Shown here one piece after another: positions 35,021 through 44,367 of a stretch of DNA of 64,000 nt (position 1 is its first letter; the number at the start of each line of letters is the position of its first letter). The notes beneath the pieces were generated by a model. The model did no database searches. It worked only from the letters and a program-made list of their open reading frames with translations, and was not told the DNA's origin. The stretch covers positions 706,501-770,500 of the forward strand of contig CAJNDS010001502.1 in the NCBI GenBank assembly GCA_905221605.1, in the 5' to 3' direction. The translations under genes and the position numbers were made by a program. This DNA comes from Symbiodinium natans (Eukaryota; Sar; Dinophyceae; Suessiales; Symbiodiniaceae).

Positions 35021-36319
35021 TCACGCCTTTGAGCACTCAACCCCCGGATGCCTTTGGAAACAAAACCAACAGATGTGCTGCCCACGGCCGCACTTTTCAT
35101 GCGCTTGCTGGTCACACGCCTTCCTATTGAACCGGAAACAGATAGGCCTATTTTGTGCGTCCCAAGTCTTAGCCCCAGCAGGAAGATCAAGCGATTTGCC
35201 CGAGCCCTTCCCCCCGCCTTTAGCCGGCTGATTTGAAGAAGCAACAGTCTGGGAAGAAGGGCGTCGACCCTGTCGCCTTTTGCGCTTCTCCCGCAAGGCT
35301 GCCTGAGCAGATTCGCCCGCTGGAGGCTTTGCGGGGGGCGGCCCCCCAGACCCGGACCGCGGCAGAAGCGTGTAAGCAACATCCGGCGAGTCGAACAACC
35401 GGACGGCTGCGGCGTCAAGCGGCAACGGCTTGCCAGAAGTGAGTATCTTGCCGCGGGTATCCTGAGCAACAAGCGTCCACAGTAGGCGATCAGCCTCGAC
35501 AGCCTGTTGCAACTGCACCGCACGCTGGCCTTGGAGCACAGGCCGCAGGAGGTGGGCAAAGAAGCGCGAGATGACACGATCAAGCTCAACATAAGTGGCA
35601 ATGCCAGCCATCTGAAATGCCAGAGCCCGCCTTTGCATACACAGCCTGACATGCAGGTCGCTAGATGTGTCGGCGACAGGCTCCTGCTGAGATTTGGACA
35701 CCTTGACAATGCCCTCAATCCTATATGTCACCGGATCGCGTTTCTCAGAGCGCATCTCGGACTCCCTCGACGTGCACTTGCTCAGCTCAAGCGGTCCTAA
35801 GCACTGCTCCTCTGCAAACGCAACAGCCCGATCAACCAAGGCATGCGAGGGCTCAATCCAACTGTCAATCGACAGACCAACAAGCTCACGCTTCAAGCGC
35901 TCTAGGCGGTCCACACGATCCGCCATGGACAACCGCTTTGGTTCATCGCGGGGCTCAAACTTGTCCTTCAACTCTTGCACAGCAAGCGTGTGCGAAGTGT
36001 AGAAAAGATGCCGGAAGCAAGGCATGCTATCCTTCGGATCCGACCCAAGATAGTTCTTGAGGGCCTGCACAAACGGGGATTCATCAGCCGAGCCCGGCTG
36101 AAAAGACGAGATGAAAGCGAACCGTGCATGTGTGGAAACCCCTTTTTGGACGAGAGCATCCACATGAGCCGCGGAGATTCCCAATCGCAGTGCATCCGCA
36201 CGGAAGGCGGCCTCAGAGTCCACACTCATCCTGCAGGCAAGTTGGGATAGATGCGGCATGCGACCGGAGAGACATGGTCTTTTTCCTTCATACACAGGTG
36301 ACAGCCAAAGTTCCAGCAA
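35021..36319 (-). CDS. E2 Gag
   Basis: 432 aa, ending 12 bp before pol. Helical N-terminal two thirds (FAFISSF, ADRVDRLERLKRELVGL, ADRLLWTL) are shared with E4 Gag and partly with E3 Gag. A Lys/Gly/Pro-rich linker precedes a C-terminal Cys/His motif: ICFRFNRKAC, then EKCGRGQHIC and ECSKA. The expected role is RNA binding and packaging of the element transcript. It is intact, and its spacing suggests translation from a polycistronic or reinitiating mRNA, or separate trans-spliced mRNAs. Confidence 0.82.
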   Translation of the reverse strand: MLELWLSPVYEGKRPCLSGRMPHLSQLACRMSVDSEAAFRADALRLGISAAHVDALVQKGVSTHARFAFISSFQPGSADESPFVQALKNYLGSDPKDSMPCFRHLFYTSHTLAVQELKDKFEPRDEPKRLSMADRVDRLERLKRELVGLSIDSWIEPSHALVDRAVAFAEEQCLGPLELSKCTSRESEMRSEKRDPVTYRIEGIVKVSKSQQEPVADTSSDLHVRLCMQRRALAFQMAGIATYVELDRVISRFFAHLLRPVLQGQRAVQLQQAVEADRLLWTLVAQDTRGKILTSGKPLPLDAAAVRLFDSPDVAYTLLPRSGSGGPPPAKPPAGESAQAALREKRKRRQGRRPSSQTVASSNQPAKGGGKGSGKSLDLPAGAKTWDAQNRPICFRFNRKACDQQAHEKCGRGQHICWFCFQRHPGVECSKA

Positions 36320-36416
36320 GCTGCACGACGGCAGCGACTGCGCGACGGCAGTCTACGTGCTCGTAGGACAACCCCTCCTCATTGCCTGCACACGACGGTT
36401 CAGGCCGACACGACGA

Positions 36417-38369
36417 TCAAGACGAGGACTGTCCCTTCTGGCACGGAAAGCACAACGGAGCTCCAGCAACACTCTGTGTCGCCGGCGCCACATAATTGGC
36501 CGTCACAGGACGTCCACACAAAAACTTGTGACCTCCAGCCGCAAGCACATGTAGCGTCCCTGAAGAAGAATGCTGGCGATAGATGAGGGGATCCGGAGCT
36601 CGGATATGCCTTCGCTCCGCCTGGGGCACAACATGCCCCACCGAGCCTTGTAGTTCATCATCAGCCAAGTCCTCCGACGCCGAATCATCGGGACGATGCG
36701 CCACCCCATGCAATGCCACTTCACACTCGTCGGCCGCAAGCTCCTCATCTTGTATCTGCCGACTGACAAGAGCCGATGCCGAATCGTCGGGGCGAAACTT
36801 GCCCGCCACCACATTCGAGAGCAGCTCGCGCAGCTTCTGAAGCGGTCCAATGAAGTTTTGGCGTCCGTAGGTTAGTGCGCTCACCGAGGGACGGTCAAGG
36901 TGATGTCCGAGTATTTGGCGTTCACTGAGCGAGAACGTACCTGCCTTCGCCATCCAGGACAGCTGGGTAGCCTTGAGGGAGTGCGAAGACGGCAAGGGAA
37001 GCTGCACCGGCCCTCCTTTCTGACGCAGAACTTCGCGAAGATGAAGGGAGCCTTCGCCGCTAGTCATACGCCTCCTCAAAAACGTCCCTGTCGACTCATT
37101 CCAGCTGGGGAGGAGATAATCCGCCCCCTGCCGAGGAAGACGCGCCCTCTTCATTGCAGAAAGCCACTTTTCCGCCCATGCAGCCGTATGAAGAAGTCGT
37201 CCAAACGCCGCAAACGGCAGCAAGGTAGTTTTCCGCTGGGCTGTAGTCGAAAGTTTGTGCCTCGTTGTGTCCGATGTGAGGATGCATCTTTCGCCCGTCT
37301 CATCCAGCTCGGGAAGTGTCGAAGCCTGCGCATCACCCCAACGCGCACAGTTGGATAAGACATAAAGCAGAAAACCAGCCACACATACAACTGCGGTGTC
37401 CAAGGACGTACAGACCACCTCTTCCAACCAGAGCACTTCCTGTGCCAGCAGCGCCCGAGCTTGTTTAAGTGGCCGCTTTTGTAGAAGCGCAGTATGTGCC
37501 AAACCCCGCACCCGATGAGATATGACTGCATCCAACTGGAATGTCAAACCAAGCAGCGAGTGGAAAAAGGCCACGGCCTCAAGTGTAGCTTGAAGACTAG
37601 TTGGCGCCGCATTGTTCTTGACATCTTCGAGATAATCAAAGAGTGACTGTTCGGTAATGCGAAGCCCCAGAACATAGCCCGATCTGGCATGCCACTTGAA
37701 CAACTTCCACATCGACAACGCCCTTTTAAGCAAGGTGGCTGCAGCCTTCTTCGCAAAGGTAAGCTCAATCGACCTCTGTATCTGATGCTCCTTCTCCAAG
37801 ACGCCAGAGAGTTCGTAGATCAAGCCGCCCAACTTGGAAGCACCGAAGTCCGACTCAAGCATAACGCGCACGATGTGAAGCGCACGCCTCTTCATGTCGT
37901 CTTGTTCGTCAGGCCAATCGAGGAACTTCGCACGACGAGCTGCATAGGGAATGATCGGGAGCCGAGCCTCATTCTCCGGCCTTGCCGTCTCTTCCTCAGA
38001 AACGCTCGCCAGCAGGTGCTCAGACCTGCCCAACCTCGGGCCAGACGTTGCCACCACCTGAATTAAAGTCCGCAGCTGAGGTCCTGCACGGGAATCTTCC
38101 CACCAGTGTTTCGGCCGCTTTCGTTGACTTTGCTCAGCCCGCAGCAGTTCCATGCTGAGGCCGATGGCAGAACCATAAGAAAACGACCCCCAACGACCTA
38201 ACCCAAGGCCAAAGTGTAGAACTAAGCAAACACACACACAGATCCCCCTTTTTCCGGCCACAAAATCTGAGCCAGCACGCAAGGGAGATGTGCAAAGACA
38301 AAGGCTGCCGTTCAACGCGCAAAGGCGCATGCATGGCAAACAGAAGTGTGCGAAGGCGAAAGCTTCCAT
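36417..38369 (-). CDS. E2 tyrosine recombinase
   Basis: Up to 650 aa and open throughout. After a variable N-terminal region come a core-binding-like helical segment (about 37880-37550) and the catalytic domain: Arg in NCARWGDAQ, His/Lys in SSHSLKATQLSW (HxxK, not the usual HxxR), His in LGHHLDRP and the nucleophile-type Tyr in ALTYGRQNF. A C-terminal extension has LHVLA...FLCGR and LCFPCQK, a Cys-containing module shared with E1, E3 and E4. The YR should recombine a circular cDNA into the target without duplicating it, which fits the clean junctions. It is placed upstream of gag/pol. Confidence 0.85.
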   Translation of the reverse strand: MEAFAFAHFCLPCMRLCALNGSLCLCTSPLRAGSDFVAGKRGICVCVCLVLHFGLGLGRWGSFSYGSAIGLSMELLRAEQSQRKRPKHWWEDSRAGPQLRTLIQVVATSGPRLGRSEHLLASVSEEETARPENEARLPIIPYAARRAKFLDWPDEQDDMKRRALHIVRVMLESDFGASKLGGLIYELSGVLEKEHQIQRSIELTFAKKAAATLLKRALSMWKLFKWHARSGYVLGLRITEQSLFDYLEDVKNNAAPTSLQATLEAVAFFHSLLGLTFQLDAVISHRVRGLAHTALLQKRPLKQARALLAQEVLWLEEVVCTSLDTAVVCVAGFLLYVLSNCARWGDAQASTLPELDETGERCILTSDTTRHKLSTTAQRKTTLLPFAAFGRLLHTAAWAEKWLSAMKRARLPRQGADYLLPSWNESTGTFLRRRMTSGEGSLHLREVLRQKGGPVQLPLPSSHSLKATQLSWMAKAGTFSLSERQILGHHLDRPSVSALTYGRQNFIGPLQKLRELLSNVVAGKFRPDDSASALVSRQIQDEELAADECEVALHGVAHRPDDSASEDLADDELQGSVGHVVPQAERRHIRAPDPLIYRQHSSSGTLHVLAAGGHKFLCGRPVTANYVAPATQSVAGAPLCFPCQKGQSSS

Positions 38370-38782
38370 GGGATTCTCAACGGCACATTGCAGAGCAAAG
38401 AGTCCTTCCCGGACCGGAACGTCGCTGTGTCCTGGCAGCAGAGCAGGAGTACCTTAGAAAGCGCAGCACGCAATGCCCGACGGCATGCAAGAGGCCCAGT
38501 GTCCTGGAGAAGCGGGTCGAAGCCCACCTCTTCTATGCCCCGAGCCCACGGCTGAAGCATGCGTGTTTCGGGAGCAAGCCGACGGTGTGGCACGAAGGCC
38601 CAAGCACAGCAAGGCACTGCAGCACTACACTCCCCAACAACGAGGCCTGTTTACATGTCCAAAAAGGAACTCCCTCTGCAAAATCCTCTGCTGAAAAAGT
38701 GCAGACTGTACAAGGCTTGTCGAGAAACACAGGAGGCGAATGCTCAGAAATGCATCACGTAGCCGGCGGAGCAGGTCCTGCT

Positions 38783-39232
38783 TCAAGAAGTCCTGGAAGC
38801 CAGCGCGAGCTCCACATCGCGAACACGAGTCAGAAGAGGGCGAAGTGGGCTGGAAGAAGTCACCACTGTCCCAACCACTCCTTCCAGCTCCGAAAGGCGA
38901 TTCTCGAGGGCCTGCAAGCAAATGTCAAAAGACGCCGTGCTCGAAGATGCCGTAGCTGGCTCATGTGCAGAGGGTCGCGTCGATGTCGGCAGAACCCATG
39001 TGATCTCCGCCAGGGGCGTTTGCGCCATCGTGCACAGCAGAGAACGGGTAGCATGTGGCAACCCAGCCAAATTGCCAGGCAAGCACAGGCGAGCCAATGC
39101 TTGCAAATCGGCTTCACTGCACTGCTCGATCACGCGCCAGCTCAGCCCGGAAAGTCGATGTAACGTTTCACAGGCCTGACCACGATGCACCCGGGGTCCA
39201 GGGGTATCCGCTGCAGCAGCCACCAGAACCAA
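38783..39232 (-). CDS. E2 accessory ORF (149 aa)
   Basis: Lies upstream of YR and is open from 39232. It has a leucine-rich helical middle (SEADLQALARLCLPGNLAGL) and a C-terminal likely coiled-coil stretch (FDICLQALENRLSELEGVV). No known domain was recognised. It follows the small Cys-motif frame at 39234-39581 in the same direction and may be its continuation after a stop or frameshift. Confidence 0.45.
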   Translation of the reverse strand: MVLVAAAADTPGPRVHRGQACETLHRLSGLSWRVIEQCSEADLQALARLCLPGNLAGLPHATRSLLCTMAQTPLAEITWVLPTSTRPSAHEPATASSSTASFDICLQALENRLSELEGVVGTVVTSSSPLRPLLTRVRDVELALASRTS

Positions 39233-39233
39233 C

Positions 39234-39581
39234 TCAGGCTCTTGACATCAGGATCCGGCCGTGGCGAATCGGACTCCTCGGACAAGGGTCCTTCACGTGG
39301 ACCCACCGGAGAGTTGACAGCAGCTGCCAGCGGCAAATGTAGCACCAACACGCATGTGACCTCAAAGCGCGCACAGCAGTGCCACAACAAGGCCCACGCC
39401 CAGCACAAGACCCAGGCAAAACTCGGCGCACGAGCACTTGGCATCGCGGGAGCCAGCAGAAATGTCCAGCGAGAGAGGCGATGCAGCTGCCGCCTTTCCA
39501 CGATGCTTGGCGCCCATACAAAAGGAAGCTAGGCTCAGTGAAAGCAATGCAGCTCTGACTGTGACCACTATGACAACACAC
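39234..39581 (-). CDS. E2 small upstream ORF with Cys motif
   Basis: About 115 aa. Its one recognisable feature is HACWCYICRWQ, close to HAFACSVCRWQ in the 350-aa accessory ORF of E3, so both may end in a related zinc-binding module. It starts within the leader repeats and could be read from the trans-spliced mRNA. An overlapping frame with a hydrophobic stretch is considered a shadow. Confidence 0.4.
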   Translation of the reverse strand: MCCHSGHSQSCIAFTEPSFLLYGRQASWKGGSCIASLAGHFCWLPRCQVLVRRVLPGSCAGRGPCCGTAVRALRSHACWCYICRWQLLSTLRWVHVKDPCPRSPIRHGRILMSRA

Positions 39582-39656
39582 TCCAACTCGCCCGGCAACC
39601 GCCTGAGCTCAGTGAAAGCAATGCAGCGCTGACCGTGACTACTACGACATGTATGT
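39535..39656. repeat. Two tandem leader repeats at the E2 5' side
   Basis: A block of about 45 bp, including GTGAAAGCAATGCAGC, occurs at about 39538-39583 and 39612-39656 (period ~73). The second copy is part of E2 R1 and ends exactly at the inversion breakpoint 39656/39657. Confidence 0.85.
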
Positions 39657-40212
39657 TCGAGACGACGTTCACTACGCGCTGCAGGTTCAACGAAGTGTCC
39701 TTGATGCTTTGAGGAGTGGCTGGTCGCCTCGCATTACTATGCTTCGTGGTGCGGCTCCACCAGTGCAGCAACCGGCTTGTACCATTCTCTCCTGCGTACC
39801 ACCTGCTGCGGTTCATCCTTTCTTTGCGCCTCGTTCTTCTGAGCAGCATGGTCAGGTCGCAACGGCACCGTCATCATCTTCGGAGCCTGGTGATGTGCAG
39901 CTTGCGTCTTGCTCTGTCGCAATGAGCTCAACGGGGCTTCTGGAGTCGACAGTTTCGTCAGAACAGTGCATTGCTTCTTCGTCTGATGAGGAATCGGTGC
40001 CTCCTGCGCTGCTTGATCTGGGCGCTCCTGAGGAGCTATGCGTTTGGAAGGCTCCAAGCGGTGTGTACCACGCTGGGGACCCAGCTAAAGACATGCTGCC
40101 GGCCTGCGGTGTTCGTTCCGCTCGGCTGGAATCAGTGGCTTTTCTTCCAGCTGGCGGGCGCCTTTGCAAACGCCCCGCTTGTATGAAGATTTTTGAGCTT
40201 CCTTTGGCGTGA
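39657..40212 (+). CDS. E1 tyrosine recombinase, C-terminal part (inverted)
   Basis: The frame begins right after the catalytic Tyr region with RDDVHYALQ, matching the GRDNVSPALRSL and SRDVLAPAARIF positions of E4 and E3 YR. A Ser/Glu-rich linker follows, then the terminal Cys module (ACGVRSARLE ... LCKRPACMKIF). It stops at 40212. It belongs to the YR whose earlier parts are on the minus strand at 41336-41604 and 51551-51979. Confidence 0.72.
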
Positions 40213-40591
40213 AATGCAAAAGGTCCCACTTTTCGCTGCCTCATCGGCTTTTAGTTTTCTATAGCTTCAAGAGCGCTTTTTCAGTCGGAGAAGCACATGT
40301 GAGGGCTGCGTGCGCGAGGATAGCATGCATGCGTCAAGCTTCTTCAGAGCGGGGTGCAGGTACCTCAACACAAGCTTCCCCTGTTTCGTCCCAGAAACAC
40401 GCTTGGCCAATTGGGCTTCTGCTCTCAGCGTTGCAGATAGTTTCCCTTGAGGTAACTTGCGCATTTTGCGTTTGCGTGCTCGCTTCCGCTTCCTCTGCAA
40501 CAAGAGGCGCTTCAGCAACCTTCTGAAACCTCCGCTTGAGTGCGGCTTTGCGTGCATAGGCTTTGGTGCTTCATTGCAATCAGTGCCCTGC

Positions 40592-40984
40592 ATGGCTTCC
40601 ATGGCAACAAGTCTAGGTTTCGATGTGGTCGAGGATGAAATGCCAGCTCTTCTGGCCTCTTTCGATATCCCGTCGGAGCTCCACGCTGTGATTGGCAACT
40701 TTACGCCCAAGCTTTTCGGGCTTGTGGCTACAGATCTTACAGATTTGAATCACTTCCTTGCTTCTTTGGAGTTGGCTTCTTGTAGCGAAGACGAGTTCGT
40801 GGTTCGTGCCAAAATTCGTCGTTTTTGGCAGCACTGCTCTGCACCTGAAGTACCAGCCGAAAATCCTGCGGTGAATGCAACGCAACCACTGTCCACTACT
40901 TCTTCGACAAGTACGTGGGCGGAGACTTTTCCACCCAAGCTGGATGCTGCCGTTGTACGCTCTTTTCGGGATCGCTTTGAGAAG
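40592..40984 (+). CDS. E1 Gag, N-terminal part (inverted)
   Basis: The start was chosen at ATG 40592 (MASMATSLGF). The frame is open further upstream, but that part looks non-coding. It encodes the helical N-terminal half of Gag and stops being E1 at 40984, where E2 R1 begins. The frame continues in register into the C-terminal half at 29997 on the minus strand once E2 is removed. Reading on past 40984 gives E2 leader sequence, not Gag. Confidence 0.68.
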
Positions 40985-41247
40985 GACTTCTTCACGGAAC
41001 GTGACGGTCCTGTCTTGGAAAGAAAAATTATACTGGAATTGTGTGTGGGTGTGTGTGTGAGTGAAAGTGCGAAAGAATGGAAATGTTTTGGCGGGTGTTT
41101 TTCAGGCTTGCACGGTTTTGATCTTTTTATTTGCATGGGCATGATATGTCAGAATGCTTGTCGCCGTGCTAGTCTGGGCTCATGTGTCATGCAGCTGGGT
41201 CGTGTCTTGCAAACACATGTGCACATCGTCGTCGGGCGACATACATG
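40985..41247 (+). repeat. E2 5' R1 (first copy, moved by the inversion)
   Basis: Matches internal R1 (30517-30772 read on minus, plus the next nine bases) apart from a ~2-bp indel in a GT-rich stretch. It contains an AG at 41171-41172 followed by TCTGGGCTC. It is in the E2 sense orientation on the plus strand because of the inversion. Confidence 0.9.
41171..41172 (+). promoter_or_regulatory. Trans-splice acceptor AG of E2 (inferred from SL relic)
   Basis: The base after this AG (41173) begins the same sequence that follows the SL relic at 41270. The AG is therefore the acceptor that was joined to the spliced leader in E2 RNA. The same AG is conserved in internal R1. Confidence 0.85.
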
Positions 41248-41269
41248 TCCGTAGCCATTTTGGCTCAAG
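41248..41269 (+). other. Full-length dinoflagellate spliced-leader relic in E2 leader
   Basis: A perfect match to the 22-nt dinoflagellate SL (TCCGTAGCC ... GGCTCAAG, with T at the variable first base). It is preceded by E2 R1 sequence ending ACATACATG and followed without a gap by the copy of the leader that starts at the acceptor position. It can only reasonably arise from reverse transcription of trans-spliced RNA. SL RNA genes are not indicated: there is no GT donor after the SL. Confidence 0.95.
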
Positions 41270-41335
41270 TCTGGGCTCATGTGTCATGCAGCTGGGTCGT
41301 GTCTTGCAAACACATGTGCACATCGTCGTCGGGCG
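41270..41335 (+). repeat. Second copy of E2 leader downstream of the SL
   Basis: 66 bp repeating 41173-41238. Before the inversion it continued into 39656 and the body of E2. Confidence 0.92.
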
Positions 41336-41604
41336 CTGTACAGTTTCGTCATGCGATGATGGCCTTGAAAAGCACGAAGGAATTCGGAAACGTTCAACTG
41401 TATGGCCATGGAAAGAACTGTAGCCTTGGCACTGTGAAGTGTAAACTCCTGGATCTGAGAGGCGGCAAACAACCCAGATTTCTGCAGGGGTTCCCTAAGA
41501 GCACGCAAAGAAGCTGCGTAAGATAGTGGCTCGAACATACCATCTTGCCAGCTGAAAAACAGGACATCAGGGGTAAAGTCTGGCAAGACTTCACGAACCT
41601 CACT
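41336..41604 (-). CDS. E1 tyrosine recombinase, catalytic C-terminal part
   Basis: Encodes the His/Lys box (LHSAKATVLSM), the second His (FQGHHRMTKL) and ends at the nucleophile-type Tyr in KLY. The frame enters from E3 at 41604 and is cut by the inversion at 41336. Together with 51551-51979 and 39657-40212 it makes one YR. HxxK is used as in the other three elements. Confidence 0.78.
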
Positions 41605-41737
41605 TTATCGGAAGCTTATCCTAATTGCATAACTGCCGGAACGCGAGCACCTTTTCTTTGGGAGATGACGGCGGGGATCAGTTCAGGCTGCCGTTGCAGC
41701 TTGATGCACTGGGAGCCAGAACTTCTCCGGCGTGAGG
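41605..41737 (-). repeat. E3 terminal R2 (3' outer copy)
   Basis: 133 bp, one C/T difference from 42007-42139. Its first base is the left boundary of E3. Confidence 0.95.
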
Positions 41738-41774
41738 GTACCCCCCCAGAGATCAAACACTACACCAAGATAGA

Positions 41775-41819
41775 CGCTTCTTTGAAGCGAAACAGCACCT
41801 ACGTGAACCTTCACGTAGG
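41775..41819. terminator. Two adjacent perfect hairpins in the E3 3' gap
   Basis: Hairpin 1 (41775-41789) has stem CGCTTC/GAAGCG with loop TTT. Hairpin 2 (41798-41819) has a 10-bp stem CCTACGTGAA/TTCACGTAGG with loop CC. They lie between outer R2 and internal R1, in the 3' untranslated part of the element. A role in RNA 3' end formation or in priming is possible. No function is shown by sequence alone. Confidence 0.5.
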
Positions 41820-41855
41820 CTAGTACGACTAGCACCAAAGGGAGTGGAGGGTGGG

Positions 41856-42006
41856 ACAGAAAAACCAGGAAGCTACGCTTCGAGCTTCAAGCGACTGCAT
41901 GGGCTGACGCTTCCCCCGTCTCCCGACTTAACAACTTGTTAGGCAAACGTTGCCCGCATTCGTTTAAGCTAACGATAAAGCACAATCACGCACGCGTGAA
42001 GGAAGC
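41856..42006 (-). repeat. E3 internal R1
   Basis: 151 bp, one mismatch to the 5' R1 at 51400-51550. It abuts R2 at 42006/42007. Confidence 0.95.
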
Positions 42007-42139
42007 TTATCGGAAGCTTATCCTAATTGCATAACTGCCGGAACGCGAGCACCTTTTCTTTGGGAGATGACGGTGGGGATCAGTTCAGGCTGCCGTTGCA
42101 GCTTGATGCACTGGGAGCCAGAACTTCTCCGGCGTGAGG
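42007..42139 (-). repeat. E3 inner R2
   Basis: Second copy of the 133-bp R2. It follows the end of the RNase H gene. Confidence 0.95.
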
Positions 42140-42186
42140 TAACGTACCCCATCTTATAAAGCCTCGAACGCCAAGGAAACCCCACC

Positions 42187-44087
42187 TTAGACAGCTCCTG
42201 AGAGGCCCAACGCACTGCGTATCGCCCCGCACGGCAGGGGGACCCTACGACCCCCAAGACGGAGGATCGTGTCGAAAACCCCGCGACTTGGCCCGTCTGC
42301 GATGTTGCTAGAGGTGGGCACCCTCAAGAAACAAGCGTTGATACTGAGACGCTCCTCCGCTTCCACAGCCTGAAACACTATCGCTGCGCCCTCTTCTTTC
42401 CGTGTGAAACTGCGGGCTAGGGACGCTCTAGCGGCATCGTTGTCGATGAAAACGAGAAGGTCACTGTTTCGGAGGAAACGTCCCCACAGCTGCAGCGATA
42501 TGAAGTAGGGCAACAACTCGCACTCGAAAACTTACCGACGCGGCTTGCCCATTCTTGCGCCGCGGCGGGGTCTAGGGTGTCTCCCCAGGCTAAAGGCACG
42601 CTATCCAGCCAGAGGACACCCCCAAAGCCACACGTGGGCACTGAGTTTGACACATCCCACTCGCATGCCCCGTCCAGCCAAAGGTGGAACGTTCTGGATG
42701 GTTGAACAGAGAACGACCGGGGGCGCCCATCCAGGACGCGTTGCTCAATGAAGTCCAAAGCTGATTGCTGGACGTCAGTCAAAGGATGCGAGGCTTCGGA
42801 GGCCGGGGAAACGTCCGCGACAGCCACCACGGCCTGTTTGGCGTTACGGCCCCAGACGTGTTGTTCCGCGAACACCAGACGTCCACGCAGACGCTGCGCT
42901 TCTTCAAACGTAAGTGAACCCTTTTGTTTAATCGCCGCTACTGTGTCCTTAAGCTCAGCGACGCGCTGTGGCGTGTTGCTGACCTGTACCACACCCACGG
43001 ACTGCTGGGACAGGTCCACTCGGACGCCGAGAACATCGAAAACCTCGGAGAAGGGGCGATTCTTCTTCTCCTCCGTGGCTACGCGCCAGCCCAGTTTCTT
43101 GAACATTGAGGAGACAACGACCTCAACGTGGGCCGCGTTTGCTGCAGACGTCAGCACCGTGAAGTCGTCAAAAAAAGAGGTCATAGCTATGAAAAACTTT
43201 TTCCTTGCTATGGCTTTTAACGCTTCGCTGCACCGCAGGAAGGCATGCACGGCTGCAACTGCCCCAAAGGGCAGGCTGTGCAAGCGGCAGTATTGGACAA
43301 CGTCTGATTCAGGGTCCACGACGCAAATGATGGCGAAGTGCTTGTGGTCGGCTCGCACGGCGAGCTGCTTATAAGCGCTCTTCAGATCCCAGGTACGACC
43401 GAGGATGCGCTCAGGGGGGCTGCCCGGCAGACGAAAACGAAGCCAGGAAAGACAGGCCTCGACTATCTCGTCAATCCCGTCCATCTGAACCTTCTCCTGC
43501 ACACCACAGGCTGAGTTGACCAGGCTGGCTTTAAAGTTGTCGATAGGCCTCACTTTATTTTTCTGGAAGACTCCAAACCTGGGAGAAACTACCGCCAGAG
43601 CGGAAAGGTCTTCGCGGCTGCAGAAAGACAGCCACCCACTGGCCTGTTCTTCTCGGGTCACGGCCCACACAGCACGCTCAGTCGCTCGGTCACGGTACCG
43701 GCAGAGACCTGTGACGCACCGTTGAGAAATTTCTTTGGACATTAGTTGGAGACCGGGGGCCGTAAGTTCGGGGGGCCGAACGTCGGCATCCCACAAACCC
43801 GAAACGGGGAGCCAATTCACCAGGGGAAAGCCGACCCTGACCGACTCCGCGACGTCCGGGTCGACGTGACCCACTTCGCGCAACAAGAGTTCCAGAGCTA
43901 CAGACATCTTACTGGAAGTGACGTGGTTGACTTCGGGGTCGAGGCCTTCACGGAGGGCTGTCTCTTGGCTCACGGAACCCTTACAAACTCGAAGGAGGTC
44001 ACGGGACGCCTCCGTACGCGACTTTGCAAGCTTAATGGTGTCCTCCCGGCTGCGAGAGCTACGAGCATCTCGGGAGGGAGGACACAA
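42187..44087 (-). pseudogene. E3 reverse transcriptase / RNase H (one frameshift)
   Basis: The main frame (44087-42417) carries RT with the SFFDDF catalytic motif near 43157-43175 and an upstream LKSAYKQLAV palm segment, then the first RNase H Asp (LWLDGACEWD). Near 42517 the coding signal moves to another frame (to 42187), which carries the third and fourth RNase H acids (FIDNDAARASL, SSNIADGPSR). One indel, or a sequencing error, separates the halves. Without it the protein would resemble the distal parts of E2 and E4 Pol. RT and the methyltransferase-like domain are in separate frames here, unlike in E1, E2 and E4. Confidence 0.8.
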
Positions 44088-44367
44088 CGCGCCCTACGCG
44101 GGTTGGGTAGCTCTAAGGCCTGCCTACACCAGGCTTCCGGCGAGCAAGGGATGGCGACCGATGCGGTCGCGCCCTCGCGGTCGATCTCCAGGAGCTTCGA
44201 CCCTTTCGGCCAGTGGTCCCAGTGGCGCGGAATCTTGCAGGGCGGGAAAAAGCTGAAGAAGCGTGCGGCATCGTCGCCCCTTAGGGTGACCTTGACAGCG
44301 AAGTCCGGCTCGCACAGCGCCTTGAAAGCACGTTTCCGCCCCACGGGGGCTTTTTCCAGGACGTCCT

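Larger units (their letters stand above)
29998..39656 (-). mobile_element. E2: YR retrotransposon inserted in E1 gag (main part)
   Basis: E2 carries R2 at 29998-30267 and 30773-31040, internal R1 at 30472-30772, and the rest of its 5' R1 at 39612-39656. The remaining 5' piece of E2 (40985-41335) was moved by an inversion with E1 DNA and now lies on the plus strand. Total length is about 10.0 kb. All major genes are open, unlike E3 and E4. Genes in order: accessory ORFs, YR, gag, pol. Insertion was between codons of E1 gag, with no duplication of the target. Confidence 0.86.
39657..41335. other. Inverted segment carrying E1 YR/gag and the E2 5' repeat
   Basis: Everything here is flipped relative to the rest of the nest. 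The E1 YR frame stops at 41336 after its Leu-Tyr-Ser codons, and the continuation starting Arg-Asp-Asp-Val begins at 39657 on the plus strand. Likewise E2 R1 is cut at 41335 and resumes at 39656. Both original junctions are recovered when 39657-41335 is reversed. The two breakpoints are similar in sequence (TGTAC or TGTAT followed after 6-7 bases by GACGACG). Confidence 0.82.

Noticed and set aside
30517-41238. The ~255-bp inverted repeats at 30517-30772 and 40985-41238 as terminal inverted repeats of a DNA transposon
   Set aside because: They are the two R1 copies of E2, which were direct repeats before the 39657-41335 inversion.
41248-41269. The SL as part of an SL RNA gene
   Set aside because: No GT splice donor or downstream SL-RNA body follows. 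The next bases are the E2 leader from its acceptor.
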